Below are positions 8,735 through 17,523 of a stretch of DNA of 64,000 nucleotides, piece after piece. The first letter of the stretch is position 1, and each line of letters opens with the position of its first letter. The notes below the pieces were generated by a model, which made no database searches, was not told where the DNA came from, and was given only the letters and a program-made list of their open reading frames with translations. The position numbers and the translations under genes are program-made. The DNA is from GCA-2731375 sp964344935 (lineage in GTDB: Bacteria > Pseudomonadota > Alphaproteobacteria > GCA-2731375): assembly GCA_964344935.1 (NCBI GenBank), contig CAYFPL010000002.1:686196-750195 (forward strand), in the 5' to 3' direction.

Positions 8735-10282
8735 ATGAACCTAGGACTGACCTTGACGCAAGCGGCCATTCGCTGGCCTGACAAGACGGCGCTGGTATTC
8801 GAAGGCCGGCGGTGGAGCTACAGACAGTGGAACCGGGAGGTTAACAAGGCCGCCAATGCATTTATGGGTCTGGGCATCGGCCGGGGCGACCGGGTTGCGT
8901 TTCTGACCTGGAATCTGCCGGAACAGGTCACTGCGTTTTATGGCCTGTTGAAGATCGGCGGCGTACCTGTACCCATAAACTACCGTCTGGCCGCCAACGA
9001 AATCAGATACATCGTCGATAATTGCGGTGCCCGGATATTCGTCTTCGAGGAAGCGCTGCGGGAACCGGTGATGGCGATTAAGGACGACTTAGCAACGGTC
9101 GAACGTCTGGTCTATATCGGCATCAGCCCGGAAGGGGACGAACTGCCCTTCGAAGTCTTCCTTTCGGGCGCCTCGGACCGGGAACCCCCGGTGGGCGCCG
9201 GCCTCGATGACATGGCCTTCATCATGTACACCTCCGGCACCACTGGATTGCCCAAAGGTGTTGTACGCACCCACCAGGCGGAATTGTTCGGGGCCATGAT
9301 CATGGCCCTGGAATGCGATTTCCAGCACGACGACAGCATCCTGAACAACAAGCCGCTGTTCCATATCGCGCAACTGCAATTGCAGTTTCTGCCCTTCGTC
9401 ATGCTGGGCGGCACGAATGTGCTGACCCGCGGCTTCGATATCGACGAAACCCTGGGCCTTGTTGAGGCCGAGCGCCTTACCTGCCTGCACGGGGTGCCGA
9501 CGCAGATGGTCATGATGGCTCAGGCCGATCTGTCAAAATACGACCTCTCCAGCCTGCAATGCGGCTTCTATGGCGGCCAAACCCTGGCCGACGACATCAC
9601 CCGCACTTGCATGGCCCTGTTCCCGAAATCCTTCCTGAACGTCTATGGCTTCACCGAAGGTCTGACAACAACCGCCTGCGACTACCGCCGCCACCCGGAC
9701 AAACTTGGCAGCGTTGGCAAGGCGGCAGTAAGCATGGAAGTGCGGATTATCAAGGCAGATGCCGGATCCGCCGACGATGTCGCCGCCCCCGGCGAAGAAG
9801 GCGAGTTGATCGCCCGCGGTCCTTCCATCATGAAGGAATACTTCTGCCTGCCAGAACGCACCGCTACCGCCCTGCGGGACGGCTGGTACCATTCAGGCGA
9901 CGCCGCCTTCGCCGACGACGAAGGCTTCATTACCGTGAAGGGGCGTATGGATCATACCATCAAGAGCGGCGGCGAGAACGTGCATCCCTCGGAAGTGGAG
10001 AACCTGCTGTTCGATCATCCCGCCATCGCCGATGTAGCCGTGGTCGGGCTGCCGAGCCGCAAATGGGGCGAGGTGGTCTGTGCCGCCGTGATCGCAAAGG
10101 TGCCGGATCTGAAGGCGGAGGCCCTGGATCGGTTTTGCCTTGAGAGCGCTGATCTGGCCAGCTTCAAGCGGCCGCGTCGCTATTTCTTCGTCGATGAGAT
10201 CCCTTCCAACTCCACAGGCAAGGTGGAACGGGGCAAGCTGAAGGATAAATTAAGCGGGCTGCTCGACAGCCCTCTCGACTAG
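8735..10282 (+). CDS. Acyl-CoA synthetase (AMP-forming)
   Basis: This 515-residue member of the ANL superfamily activates a carboxylic acid with ATP and CoA. The P-loop-like motif YTSGTTGLPKGV sits near residue 170. A nucleotide-contacting motif (NVYGFTEG) follows, then the hinge region YHSGDAAFADDEG and GRMDHTIKSGGENV, and a C-terminal NSTGKVERGKLK containing the catalytic lysine. I start at ATG 8735 (MNLGLTLTQAAIRWPDKTAL), where homology begins, not at the upstream GTG. It is convergent with the MaoC gene nine bases away. Length and motifs resemble cyclohexanecarboxylate, long-chain or feruloyl-CoA ligases; the acid is not determinable. It probably performs the first step of the catabolic gene set that follows. 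Confidence 0.9.
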   Translation: MNLGLTLTQAAIRWPDKTALVFEGRRWSYRQWNREVNKAANAFMGLGIGRGDRVAFLTWNLPEQVTAFYGLLKIGGVPVPINYRLAANEIRYIVDNCGARIFVFEEALREPVMAIKDDLATVERLVYIGISPEGDELPFEVFLSGASDREPPVGAGLDDMAFIMYTSGTTGLPKGVVRTHQAELFGAMIMALECDFQHDDSILNNKPLFHIAQLQLQFLPFVMLGGTNVLTRGFDIDETLGLVEAERLTCLHGVPTQMVMMAQADLSKYDLSSLQCGFYGGQTLADDITRTCMALFPKSFLNVYGFTEGLTTTACDYRRHPDKLGSVGKAAVSMEVRIIKADAGSADDVAAPGEEGELIARGPSIMKEYFCLPERTATALRDGWYHSGDAAFADDEGFITVKGRMDHTIKSGGENVHPSEVENLLFDHPAIADVAVVGLPSRKWGEVVCAAVIAKVPDLKAEALDRFCLESADLASFKRPRRYFFVDEIPSNSTGKVERGKLKDKLSGLLDSPLD

Positions 10283-10291
10283 AAGACCCGG

Positions 10292-10711
10292 CTAGGAAAG
10301 CCGGCTTGCCTCGGTCGTCGCCTCGGCAATGACCACATCGCCCTTTAGGATGCGTTGGCTGATGATGACGACGCCGTCCCCGCGCACTTCGGCGACCGTC
10401 CCTTCCGTTTGCAGGCTGTCGCCGGCAAAGGCCATGGCGCGCATGCGGAAGCTTTGCTTTTGTATGAACCATTTGGCACCCAGCCACGAGACCACCTGCT
10501 TGGCGAACAGGGCGCCATAGATTTGGCCGTCGATCACGGGCGCATGCAGGCCCATGTCCTCGGCGAATGCCTGGTCGTGATGCAAACGGTGCCAATCCCA
10601 AGTCGCGCCGGCATACATCACCAGGTTCGTCGAAGAGACGGTCCGTTCCTGGACGGGCAGGGCTTCGCCTTGCCGTACTTCGGTCACCGCCTTTCCAAAA
10701 TCCGTCATCAT
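10292..10711 (-). CDS. MaoC-like hot-dog dehydratase (second of pair)
   Basis: The 139-residue product is a MaoC-type hot-dog protein. The hydratase motif is visible as YAGATWDWHRLHHDQAFAED, where Asp and His form the usual catalytic pair, followed by PVIDGQIYGAL. Such proteins hydrate or dehydrate 2-enoyl-thioesters. The start ATG overlaps the stop of the upstream MaoC gene as ATGA, so the two are translationally coupled and likely form a heterodimer, as in HadAB-type dehydratases. A longer frame upstream is only arginine-rich noise within the neighbour. It ends nine bases from the convergent acyl-CoA synthetase stop. Confidence 0.85.
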   Translation of the reverse strand: MMTDFGKAVTEVRQGEALPVQERTVSSTNLVMYAGATWDWHRLHHDQAFAEDMGLHAPVIDGQIYGALFAKQVVSWLGAKWFIQKQSFRMRAMAFAGDSLQTEGTVAEVRGDGVVIISQRILKGDVVIAEATTEASRLS

Positions 10712-11211
10712 GCATCCGCCAAAGGCTGATAGACGGTGGTTTCCCGGTTCACGGCGACGAGCTCGTCGTCGGCGTCGCAATACCGCGCCACCGTGGTCAC
10801 GAAAAGCTGCGTGCCGCCGGCAGAACGCCGCCGTTCAACTATGTCTTCCAAAGTCCAGGTCACCGAAATTCGATCGCTGGGTAGAATGGGGCGGAGGAAC
10901 TCGTAGTCATTGCCGGCCCTGATCATGCGGCATCCTTCAATGGGCAGATCCCAGGAATGGCCCATGTAACCGTTCTCGTCAGGTTCGCCGTGGGCATATT
11001 GACAGGTCTCCACCACGAAAGTGGGCGGCGCGATGAGCGAGGGATAGCCCGCCGCACGGGCGAATTCATCATCCTGGTAGAGAGGATTCTCATCGTCGAT
11101 GGCCAGGGCGAAATACCTAATCGAGGCACGGCCCAGTTCCTCGCGAGCTATGTAGCGAACTTCCCGACCGATCCAGGATTTCAGCTCGTCCGTCAGCAGG
11201 GCGGCGGTCAT
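10708..11211 (-). CDS. MaoC N-terminal (FAS1-type) dehydratase-domain protein
   Basis: The 167-residue protein matches the MaoC N-terminal dehydratase-like domain: GREVRYIAREELGRASIRYFA, then AIDDENPLYQDDEFA, and PTFVVETCQ. These hot-dog subunits usually lack a full catalytic pair and supply substrate-binding surface to a catalytic MaoC partner, here the gene directly downstream with an ATGA overlap. It overlaps the preceding RidA gene the same way, so three genes (12344 to 10292) are one tightly coupled operon. The likely activity of the pair is enoyl-CoA hydration. Family assignment is firm; substrate unknown. Confidence 0.83.
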   Translation of the reverse strand: MTAALLTDELKSWIGREVRYIAREELGRASIRYFALAIDDENPLYQDDEFARAAGYPSLIAPPTFVVETCQYAHGEPDENGYMGHSWDLPIEGCRMIRAGNDYEFLRPILPSDRISVTWTLEDIVERRRSAGGTQLFVTTVARYCDADDELVAVNRETTVYQPLADA

Positions 11212-12344
11212 GAACCCTCCAGCACCGCAAAGGCATCGACCTCGATCTGCATGTCGTCCCGCAACAGCCTATCGCAGATCAAGCCTGTCGCCGCCGGATA
11301 CGGTTTTGCGAGCTGTTCCGACCGCAAGCCTCCGACTTCGCGGTAACGGGGCAGCGCCGCCGGCGTGATGTATTCTATGGTCTTCACCATACTCTCAACA
11401 CTCCCGCCCGCCGCCGAGAGCACCTTCAGAATATTTTCGTAGGTGTATCGGGCCTGGGCTACCACGTCGCCGCCATGTTCCAGTGCGCCTGTTTCAGGAT
11501 TGATGGCACCCTGGCCGGAGAGATAAAGGGACCGGCCGGCCTTTACCCCGGGGCTGTAGGTCAATTTCTCGTAGCGCTGCCAGCCTGGGTTGACCGCCTG
11601 GGGCATTTCGCGGGCCGCGATGAAATCACATTGGATCAGGGCGTCCGGATGCAGCAGCCGGGGCATGATGATACCGGTCGCGGCCGGATAGACCGGGCCT
11701 AAATGGGCACGTCGGACATCCGCCGTCGCCTTGTATTCGGCCAGCGATGCCGGAGTGACATAGTCCACGGTCTTGACGACATGTGTGAAATCCAGGCCGA
11801 GAGCCGCCAATGTCTTGCCCGCAGTTTCGAAAATGGCCTGGGTTTGGGCCGCAACATCGCCTGCCCCAATGACCCTGCCGCCGTCATCAACCGGCTGAAC
11901 GGTCGCGAGAAACACGCCGCCGGCCTGCTTCGGAGTGGTGTCCTGGACGGTCACTTCGATTTCGATCAATGCCTCCGGCCTGAGCAGGGCGCCGACAGGG
12001 ACCGTGTTGATTACGGGAGCATGACCCTTGAAGGTTTCCGCCCTCACGCCAGCGGCTTCGCTATAGCGATCGATACCTTCTGGACGGACATATTCGACGA
12101 TCCGGGCGACATCGCCATAAGACTTTCCAGCCGCCTCCAATATGGCGCCGATTTTGGCATAGGCTGTCTTGGTCTGATGCGCCATGCCGCCGCGAATGAC
12201 AATGCGGCCAGCTTCCGGATCATATTCAGAGGCGGTGTGTCCCGATAGATAGACCCCTTCGCCCGCCGCGATGCCCAAGGAGAACGAGTATTTGGAGTAG
12301 TCGTACCAGGGATATTCGCTGGGCGAGACAGCTTGGAACGCCAT
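11208..12344 (-). CDS. Triple-RidA (YjgF/YER057c/UK114) fusion protein
   Basis: The 378-residue protein contains three RidA units in tandem, at roughly 1-136, 140-246 and 255-378. Each has the YLSG/FLAT strand, a helix ending in VVKTVDYVTPA or its equivalent, and a C-terminal PAATG..RLL..DALI block. RidA proteins are normally single domains of about 130 residues that form trimers, so this polypeptide could fold as a pseudo-trimer. The arginine that binds imine substrate carboxylates in classic RidA (the R of PAR) is Ala in units 2 and 3 and is not recognisable in unit 1, so classical enamine deaminase activity is doubtful. It heads the operon with the two MaoC genes. A weak start alternative does not exist; ATG 12344 is well placed. 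Confidence 0.87.
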   Translation of the reverse strand: MAFQAVSPSEYPWYDYSKYSFSLGIAAGEGVYLSGHTASEYDPEAGRIVIRGGMAHQTKTAYAKIGAILEAAGKSYGDVARIVEYVRPEGIDRYSEAAGVRAETFKGHAPVINTVPVGALLRPEALIEIEVTVQDTTPKQAGGVFLATVQPVDDGGRVIGAGDVAAQTQAIFETAGKTLAALGLDFTHVVKTVDYVTPASLAEYKATADVRRAHLGPVYPAATGIIMPRLLHPDALIQCDFIAAREMPQAVNPGWQRYEKLTYSPGVKAGRSLYLSGQGAINPETGALEHGGDVVAQARYTYENILKVLSAAGGSVESMVKTIEYITPAALPRYREVGGLRSEQLAKPYPAATGLICDRLLRDDMQIEVDAFAVLEGS

Positions 12345-12481
12345 GGCTCTCTCCGTTGATCATGGATCGATGATACTATTTTCAACAGATATCAAACCGC
12401 ACCACGGGGCGGGGCGGCCGTCAACGGCATTCTTCGCCCATGCGCCATATGGACAATGTTACGGCAATAGGAGGCGACATC

Positions 12482-13864
12482 ATGCAACAGGGTAACCCAA
12501 CCTCTCTGCGGGTACGGGACCCAGGAATTGCAGCGCTTTTCGAGCAGGACGCCCGCTGGCAGGCATGGCTAGATGTGGAAGCGGCCCTGGCACGGGCAGA
12601 AGCCGAACTGGACATGATCCCGGCCGATGCAGCGGAAGAAATCATAGGAAAATGTGATCTCAGCCTGTTCGACAGGGATCGCCTTGTGGAGGGCTTCCAA
12701 CGTACCGGGCACAGCCTTGTGCCCCTGGTTTGGGAACTCTCGCGCCTGTGCGAAGGCGATGCCGGCAACTATGTACATTGGGGTGCGACCACACAGAACA
12801 TCACCCAGACCGGCGATCTGCTGCAATTGCGCAAGGCACACCGGATCTTCCTGGGGCAAGTAGGCCACATCCTCACCGCCCTGGCGGACCTGGCGGAACG
12901 TAGCAAGGACATGGCCCTGCCTGGACGCACACATGGACAGCATGCGGTGCCGGCCACCTATGGTTTGAAAGTGGCGGTCTGGATCGATGAATTCGCCCGC
13001 CATGTGGAACGCCTTGAGCAATGCGAACCCCGGGTGTTCCAAGCGCTGTTGGGCGGCGCGGCGGGCACCGTCGCCTCCTTCGGCGAGCGGGGCCTGGAGG
13101 TGCAGGCCCGGTTGGCGGCGCATCTGGACATGCCGGCCATGGCCGTGCCGGCGCGCAGCATCATGGATCATCTGTCGGAACACATCATGGTGCTGGCCCT
13201 GCTGGCGGCCAGTTGCGGCAAGTTCGCCCACGAGATCTATACCGGTATGAAACAGGAATTCGGCGAGGTAGAGGAACCGATCTCCCCCGGCACAGTAGGC
13301 AGTTCCACCATGCCGCAGAAACGTAATCCGCATCTATCCCAGGACGTCATGGCCTACGGCGCACAGATCCGCACCATGGTGCCCTTGGCGCTCGAGGCGG
13401 TGATGACCGAGCATGAGGCCAACCGGCAGACGTCGTTGATGATGCGGCACGCCCAGAACCAGGTCTGTATCCTACTAGGCGACACCCTGGAGCGGGTGCG
13501 GGTGCTGGCGGAGGGCCTGGTGCTGCGGCCGGAACGCATGCGCGCCAACCTAGATCTTTCCGGCGGCTTGATCATGGGGGAACCCATCATGCTGGCCCTG
13601 GGCGAATATGTGGGCCGGCAGGAGGCCCACGACATCGTCTATGATGCAGCCCAGGCGGCGGCCGAAAGTGAGGTTAGTTTTGCCGATCTGTTGGCCGCCG
13701 ATAGCCGTATCACCAGTCATCTCTCTCCCGACGACATCAACACTCTGTTGGATCCCACCCGGTACACGGGCCTTTGCGCCCGCTTGGCGGAAGAACAAGC
13801 TGCCAGGGCCCGCGACATCGCGCACCGTCTCACAGACAGCGAATCTTTGTCCGCGTCGCGGTAG
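12482..13864 (+). CDS. Fumarase/aspartase superfamily lyase (PurB/CMLE-like)
   Basis: The superfamily signature GSSTMPQKRNP is intact, preceded by HWGATTQNITQTG (catalytic His region) and GRTHGQHAVPAT. Those match adenylosuccinate lyases and 3-carboxy-cis,cis-muconate cycloisomerases. The ATG at 12482 is chosen because AGGAGG lies seven bases upstream (12469-12474); the frame extends to 12440 without such a site. The product is 460 residues, the normal length. Being placed in a catabolic region beside RidA, rather than with purine genes, favours a cycloisomerase or C-N/C-O lyase over purine synthesis, but sequence alone does not decide. It is transcribed alone, followed by about 230 bases of non-coding DNA. 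Confidence 0.85.
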   Translation: MQQGNPTSLRVRDPGIAALFEQDARWQAWLDVEAALARAEAELDMIPADAAEEIIGKCDLSLFDRDRLVEGFQRTGHSLVPLVWELSRLCEGDAGNYVHWGATTQNITQTGDLLQLRKAHRIFLGQVGHILTALADLAERSKDMALPGRTHGQHAVPATYGLKVAVWIDEFARHVERLEQCEPRVFQALLGGAAGTVASFGERGLEVQARLAAHLDMPAMAVPARSIMDHLSEHIMVLALLAASCGKFAHEIYTGMKQEFGEVEEPISPGTVGSSTMPQKRNPHLSQDVMAYGAQIRTMVPLALEAVMTEHEANRQTSLMMRHAQNQVCILLGDTLERVRVLAEGLVLRPERMRANLDLSGGLIMGEPIMLALGEYVGRQEAHDIVYDAAQAAAESEVSFADLLAADSRITSHLSPDDINTLLDPTRYTGLCARLAEEQAARARDIAHRLTDSESLSASR

Positions 13865-14092
13865 GATGTATCGAAAGCTCAGAGTTCGCGGCCACTGATG
13901 GTAATGGCTTCAGACGCGGCCATAACCTTTGATATTGGCGCACAGAGCCCGACCTTAAGAAACGAGCAACACAAAAAGGATCGGCATGGCAAGTGACGAC
14001 CGACATAGCGAGACCGCTTCGGCCTGAGCAATAATGCAAGCCAAAGCCGGAAATCACTATTCCCTACATAGGGAAATCGGCAATGTGTTAGC

Positions 14093-14851
14093 ATGACAAA
14101 AGGGCGGAATGATCTCATGTTGCTCGTACAGGAGAACAAGCTCGTGCGTTTCTTTACGTTTTTCTTTGCTCCCATGGCAATGATAATGACTGTCCTTGGC
14201 ACCGGCGGCCCGGCCAACAGCCAGGAATCTGGTGCCCCCACTGCCATTGTCGAGGAAATTGAGGCCGCGGATACAGAGATCCAATTCATGGACCTGTTGT
14301 TGCCGGGACAGGTAATCAAGCTGGGCCGGAACGGCAAGGTTACCTTGAGCTATTTCGATTCCTGCACCAATGAGGAGATCGTCGGCGGCAGCGTGACCGT
14401 CGGCAAAGAGAAGAGCATTGTCGTCGGATCCAAGGTCACAGTTAAGAAATCGGATGACTGCCACAAGGGCGATTTCGTGCTCAAGACAGCTTCGGCGCAA
14501 TCGGCTGCGGCCGTCGTCTTTAGGGGCCGGAAACCCAATGCCGAGAAAAAGGTGAAAGCAAAATCGTCACCACCGCCGAAACGGGTTTTGATGAGCACGC
14601 AACCGGTCATTCTTTTCCTTGGCAAATCGCCCAAATCCGTCCAGCTGGGCGACATATTCGGGCTTGATGTGACCAAACTGCCGGCGGAGAATGCCCGCAT
14701 AGATTTTTACGAACGCGGCATCACCTTGGAGAATGACAAGACCTATGTCGTCGAAATGGATGATGAAAAGGTCTACCTCCAAATCGCGGCTGATGCGGTG
14801 GCGGGTCAAGGGCCCTTGCTGCGCCGCGCTGTGATCCTTGATCTACGTTAA
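14093..14851 (+). CDS. Secreted or anchored protein of unknown function, paired with the cyclase
   Basis: I do not recognise the family. The 252-residue product has an N-terminal hydrophobic segment (about residues 18-38) followed by an Ala/Gly-rich cleavage-like region, so it is exported or membrane-anchored. Residues 60-150 resemble a FecR/OmpA-like beta sandwich (GQVIKLGRNGKVTLSYFDSC) with two cysteines around the middle (SCTN and DDCHKG) that may form a disulfide. A proline/lysine-rich linker (KVKAKSSPPPKR) leads to a C-terminal beta-rich part. It overlaps the CHASE2 cyclase start by 14 bases, so both are co-translated. A periplasmic ligand-handling role for the CHASE2 sensor is plausible but inferred. 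Confidence 0.6.
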   Translation: MTKGRNDLMLLVQENKLVRFFTFFFAPMAMIMTVLGTGGPANSQESGAPTAIVEEIEAADTEIQFMDLLLPGQVIKLGRNGKVTLSYFDSCTNEEIVGGSVTVGKEKSIVVGSKVTVKKSDDCHKGDFVLKTASAQSAAAVVFRGRKPNAEKKVKAKSSPPPKRVLMSTQPVILFLGKSPKSVQLGDIFGLDVTKLPAENARIDFYERGITLENDKTYVVEMDDEKVYLQIAADAVAGQGPLLRRAVILDLR

Positions 14852-16961
14852 ACGTCACGCCTTTGCGGTGATCGCATCTGTGGTGATCACACTGGTGCTC
14901 CATGTTGGCGACCTCAATATGAGGTTGAAGCATTGGTCGATCGACTTCGGGCATTGGATATCCCATCTCTTGCCCGAACAGCCCACGAGTGATCTGGCCC
15001 CGGCCGTCATCATCGGTTTTGACGAGGCGACCTATCTACGGCAACCCTTTGCGGGAACGCCGCGGGTGCTGTGGACACCGCAAATTGGTGAAATATTTCA
15101 GGCGGTTCTCGACAGCGGCGCCCTGGGCATCGGCCTTGACGTGGTTTTCCCGACTTCGCCGACAAAATTCGTCGCAAACAAGCAGTACGAAAAACCATAT
15201 ATCCAGGCACTCAGACGGGGACGTAAGGAAGGCAGCGTCGTGATCGGTGCGCTCGACATTGGCGGCGAGAAGTCCCTGGTTCCAACGCCCTTGCAGACTT
15301 GGGCGGTCGGAAAACCCAACATCCGCTCCCTCAATGTCACCCTCGACAGCGACGCCATTATCCGCAGCGTTCCCCGCGATGTGCCCCTCAGGGATCGCGA
15401 CAACAGGATTCGATTAGAGAAGGCGTTCGCAGCGGAAATCGCGAACCGATACCAGAACAGCTGGCGTCGTGGCATCAAGGCAAAGCCGACTCCGCTGCCG
15501 CCGACACCTCAATCATGGCTATTCGAACGCCAAGATGACCTGATACTGCGCTTCCCCACCCGGCAGGACAGCTTTCCGGCCTATTCCTTCGTCGATATCT
15601 GGCATTGCTACAAGAACGGCAACGTCGACTATCTCAAGCGGCATTTCGATGGAAAGATCGTTCTGTTCGGTACATTGCTGAACACGGAAGACCGCAAGAT
15701 CACGTCCGGCCGCCTGATCTCTGATCATCTGCAGGGCAATACAGCGCCACGTTGCACGGGCTCGGCAACCCCTGCCCCGTCTACCCCGTCTGATTTGACT
15801 CAAACCATTTCAGGTATCTTCGTACAGGCCACAGTCATCGACAATATTCTCAACAACCGCGACCTGCAGTTGGCGCACCAATACGTCGGTTACACCATGA
15901 CGCTCTTGATCTCGGTCCTGGGCGCCCTGGCAATTTCGATCTTCGCCCTGCCTACGGCTCTGGCCACGTGTGCGGGTTTGCTCTGCCTAGTCAGCCTAAG
16001 CTTTGTCGTCAATTTCGAGAGTTCACTGGTGCTGCCATTTCTGCTCCCCAGTCTGGCGCTGGGACTGACGGTTATGGCGGTCTATCCATACCGTACTTTC
16101 GTTTCCGAAAAGAGCGGACGTAGCCTGAAAAAGGTCTTCGCCAACTATGTTTCGCCCAACCTGGCGGAAGAGATTATGGCGGACCCCGACGCCGTTGGCC
16201 CCGGCGGCACGCGCCGGGAGGCGACATTTCTGTTCACCGACCTCGAGAACTTCACCAATATGGTCGAAAGCAACGATCCAGAGGAAACCCTTGAAGAACT
16301 GAACCATTACATGGGCGGGATGATCCGCATCGCCCTGGACCATGGCGGCACCATCGACAAGATCATCGGCGATGCGCTGGTCTGTATGTTTGGCGCCCCC
16401 GTAGCGCAGGAAGATCATGCCGAACGGGCCACTCGCTGCGCACTGGCCCTGGATGAATACGCCCAGCAGTTCAGACAGCGTCCACAGGCCAAGAAACTGG
16501 GATTCATGCGGACACGGATCGGCATCAATACAGGCGAAGCCATCATCGGCAACAACGGTGGTGACATTTTCTTTGACTATACCGGTCTGGGCGACGTCGT
16601 GAATACGGCGGCGCGGCTTGAAGGCATCAACAAGTATCTCGATACCCGTATCTGCATCAGCGGTTCCACCCACGAACAATGCCCCGATATCCTGGCACGC
16701 GAAACGGGCAAGGTGCAGTTGAAGGGCAAAAAGGAACTTGTCCAGACATTCGAGCCCTTGACGGAAAATGACCGGGATTCTGATTGGCTGACAACTTACC
16801 GGGATGCATTCTCCGCCCTGGATCGGGGCGATACCGCCAGTGCCAAAGAACTGTTCGAAAAGGCGAGCGAATTGCGCGGCGGCGATCCGATCTGCGCCTA
16901 TCACCTGCAACGACTGCAGGACGGCGCCAAAGATACGGTCATCGTTTTCGACAGCAAATAG
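14838..16961 (+). CDS. CHASE2-domain adenylate/guanylate cyclase
   Basis: The 707-residue protein starts at a TTG overlapping the previous gene. It has one N-terminal membrane helix (about 8-24), an extracytoplasmic CHASE2 domain (about 45-335, with VIIGFDEATY and ALGIGLDVVFP), three C-terminal membrane helices (about 350-425), then a class III cyclase catalytic domain (about 455-620). In the cyclase domain, FTDLENFTNMVE and IDKIIGDALVCMFG hold the two metal-binding aspartates, and YTGLGDVVNTAARLEG is the transition-state region. A short tail resembles a TPR. It should sense an external signal and make cAMP or cGMP; the substrate-specifying residues were not resolved. Effectors are not encoded nearby. 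Confidence 0.92.
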   Translation: MIYVKRHAFAVIASVVITLVLHVGDLNMRLKHWSIDFGHWISHLLPEQPTSDLAPAVIIGFDEATYLRQPFAGTPRVLWTPQIGEIFQAVLDSGALGIGLDVVFPTSPTKFVANKQYEKPYIQALRRGRKEGSVVIGALDIGGEKSLVPTPLQTWAVGKPNIRSLNVTLDSDAIIRSVPRDVPLRDRDNRIRLEKAFAAEIANRYQNSWRRGIKAKPTPLPPTPQSWLFERQDDLILRFPTRQDSFPAYSFVDIWHCYKNGNVDYLKRHFDGKIVLFGTLLNTEDRKITSGRLISDHLQGNTAPRCTGSATPAPSTPSDLTQTISGIFVQATVIDNILNNRDLQLAHQYVGYTMTLLISVLGALAISIFALPTALATCAGLLCLVSLSFVVNFESSLVLPFLLPSLALGLTVMAVYPYRTFVSEKSGRSLKKVFANYVSPNLAEEIMADPDAVGPGGTRREATFLFTDLENFTNMVESNDPEETLEELNHYMGGMIRIALDHGGTIDKIIGDALVCMFGAPVAQEDHAERATRCALALDEYAQQFRQRPQAKKLGFMRTRIGINTGEAIIGNNGGDIFFDYTGLGDVVNTAARLEGINKYLDTRICISGSTHEQCPDILARETGKVQLKGKKELVQTFEPLTENDRDSDWLTTYRDAFSALDRGDTASAKELFEKASELRGGDPICAYHLQRLQDGAKDTVIVFDSK

Positions 16962-17055
16962 ACTGCCAATCATATCCAGGTTTCGAGAGCACGGCATGGA
17001 TGCTAGGCTTTGGGCACCAATGGGGATCACATAACAAAACAACATCGGAGGAGAT

Positions 17056-17514
17056 ATGTCGGGCAAGTTTGATTTTGACACCAGCAACATTGATTGGACG
17101 CATTTCGAGGGCAGTTCCCGCTTCGACTACCCAATCGACTACGCAATTACCGTGCTGGCAGCGCAGCCGGAGCTGGGCGCTATCGATTTGCTGGTGAAAT
17201 GGGCGCCAAATGCCTATTGCCATTTCCACCGGCATCTAGCCGCCACCACGACATTGGTGCTCGAAGGGGAGCAGCACATAAAGGAAATCGGCAAGGATGG
17301 GGAAGTGACCAAGACCCTGGTGCGCAAGGCTGGGGATTATGCCCGCAGTTCCGGCGGTGATGTACATATGGAGCGCGCCGGACCGGACGGTCTGTTGGTG
17401 TTTTTTGCCATGCAGTCCCCGGACGGACGGCTGTTCGAAACCATGGACAAAGACCTCAATGTTCTGTCCACCGCCACGATCGAGAATTCCCAGGCCGGAC
17501 GCTTCAAGGACTAG
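17056..17514 (+). CDS. Cupin-like protein
   Basis: The 152-residue product has a cupin-type pattern: a first motif with CHFHRHLAATTTLVLEGEQ, where two or three histidines and a glutamate could bind metal, and a second motif around RSSGGDVHMER. Small cupins of this kind resemble acetylacetone-cleaving-type dioxygenases or anti-sigma cupins. A good Shine-Dalgarno site (GGAGGAG) lies seven bases before the ATG. The stop is only nine bases before the amidohydrolase gene, so the two are one operon and probably act on the same compound. Substrate is unknown. Confidence 0.75.
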   Translation: MSGKFDFDTSNIDWTHFEGSSRFDYPIDYAITVLAAQPELGAIDLLVKWAPNAYCHFHRHLAATTTLVLEGEQHIKEIGKDGEVTKTLVRKAGDYARSSGGDVHMERAGPDGLLVFFAMQSPDGRLFETMDKDLNVLSTATIENSQAGRFKD

Positions 17515-17523
17515 GGGACCATC

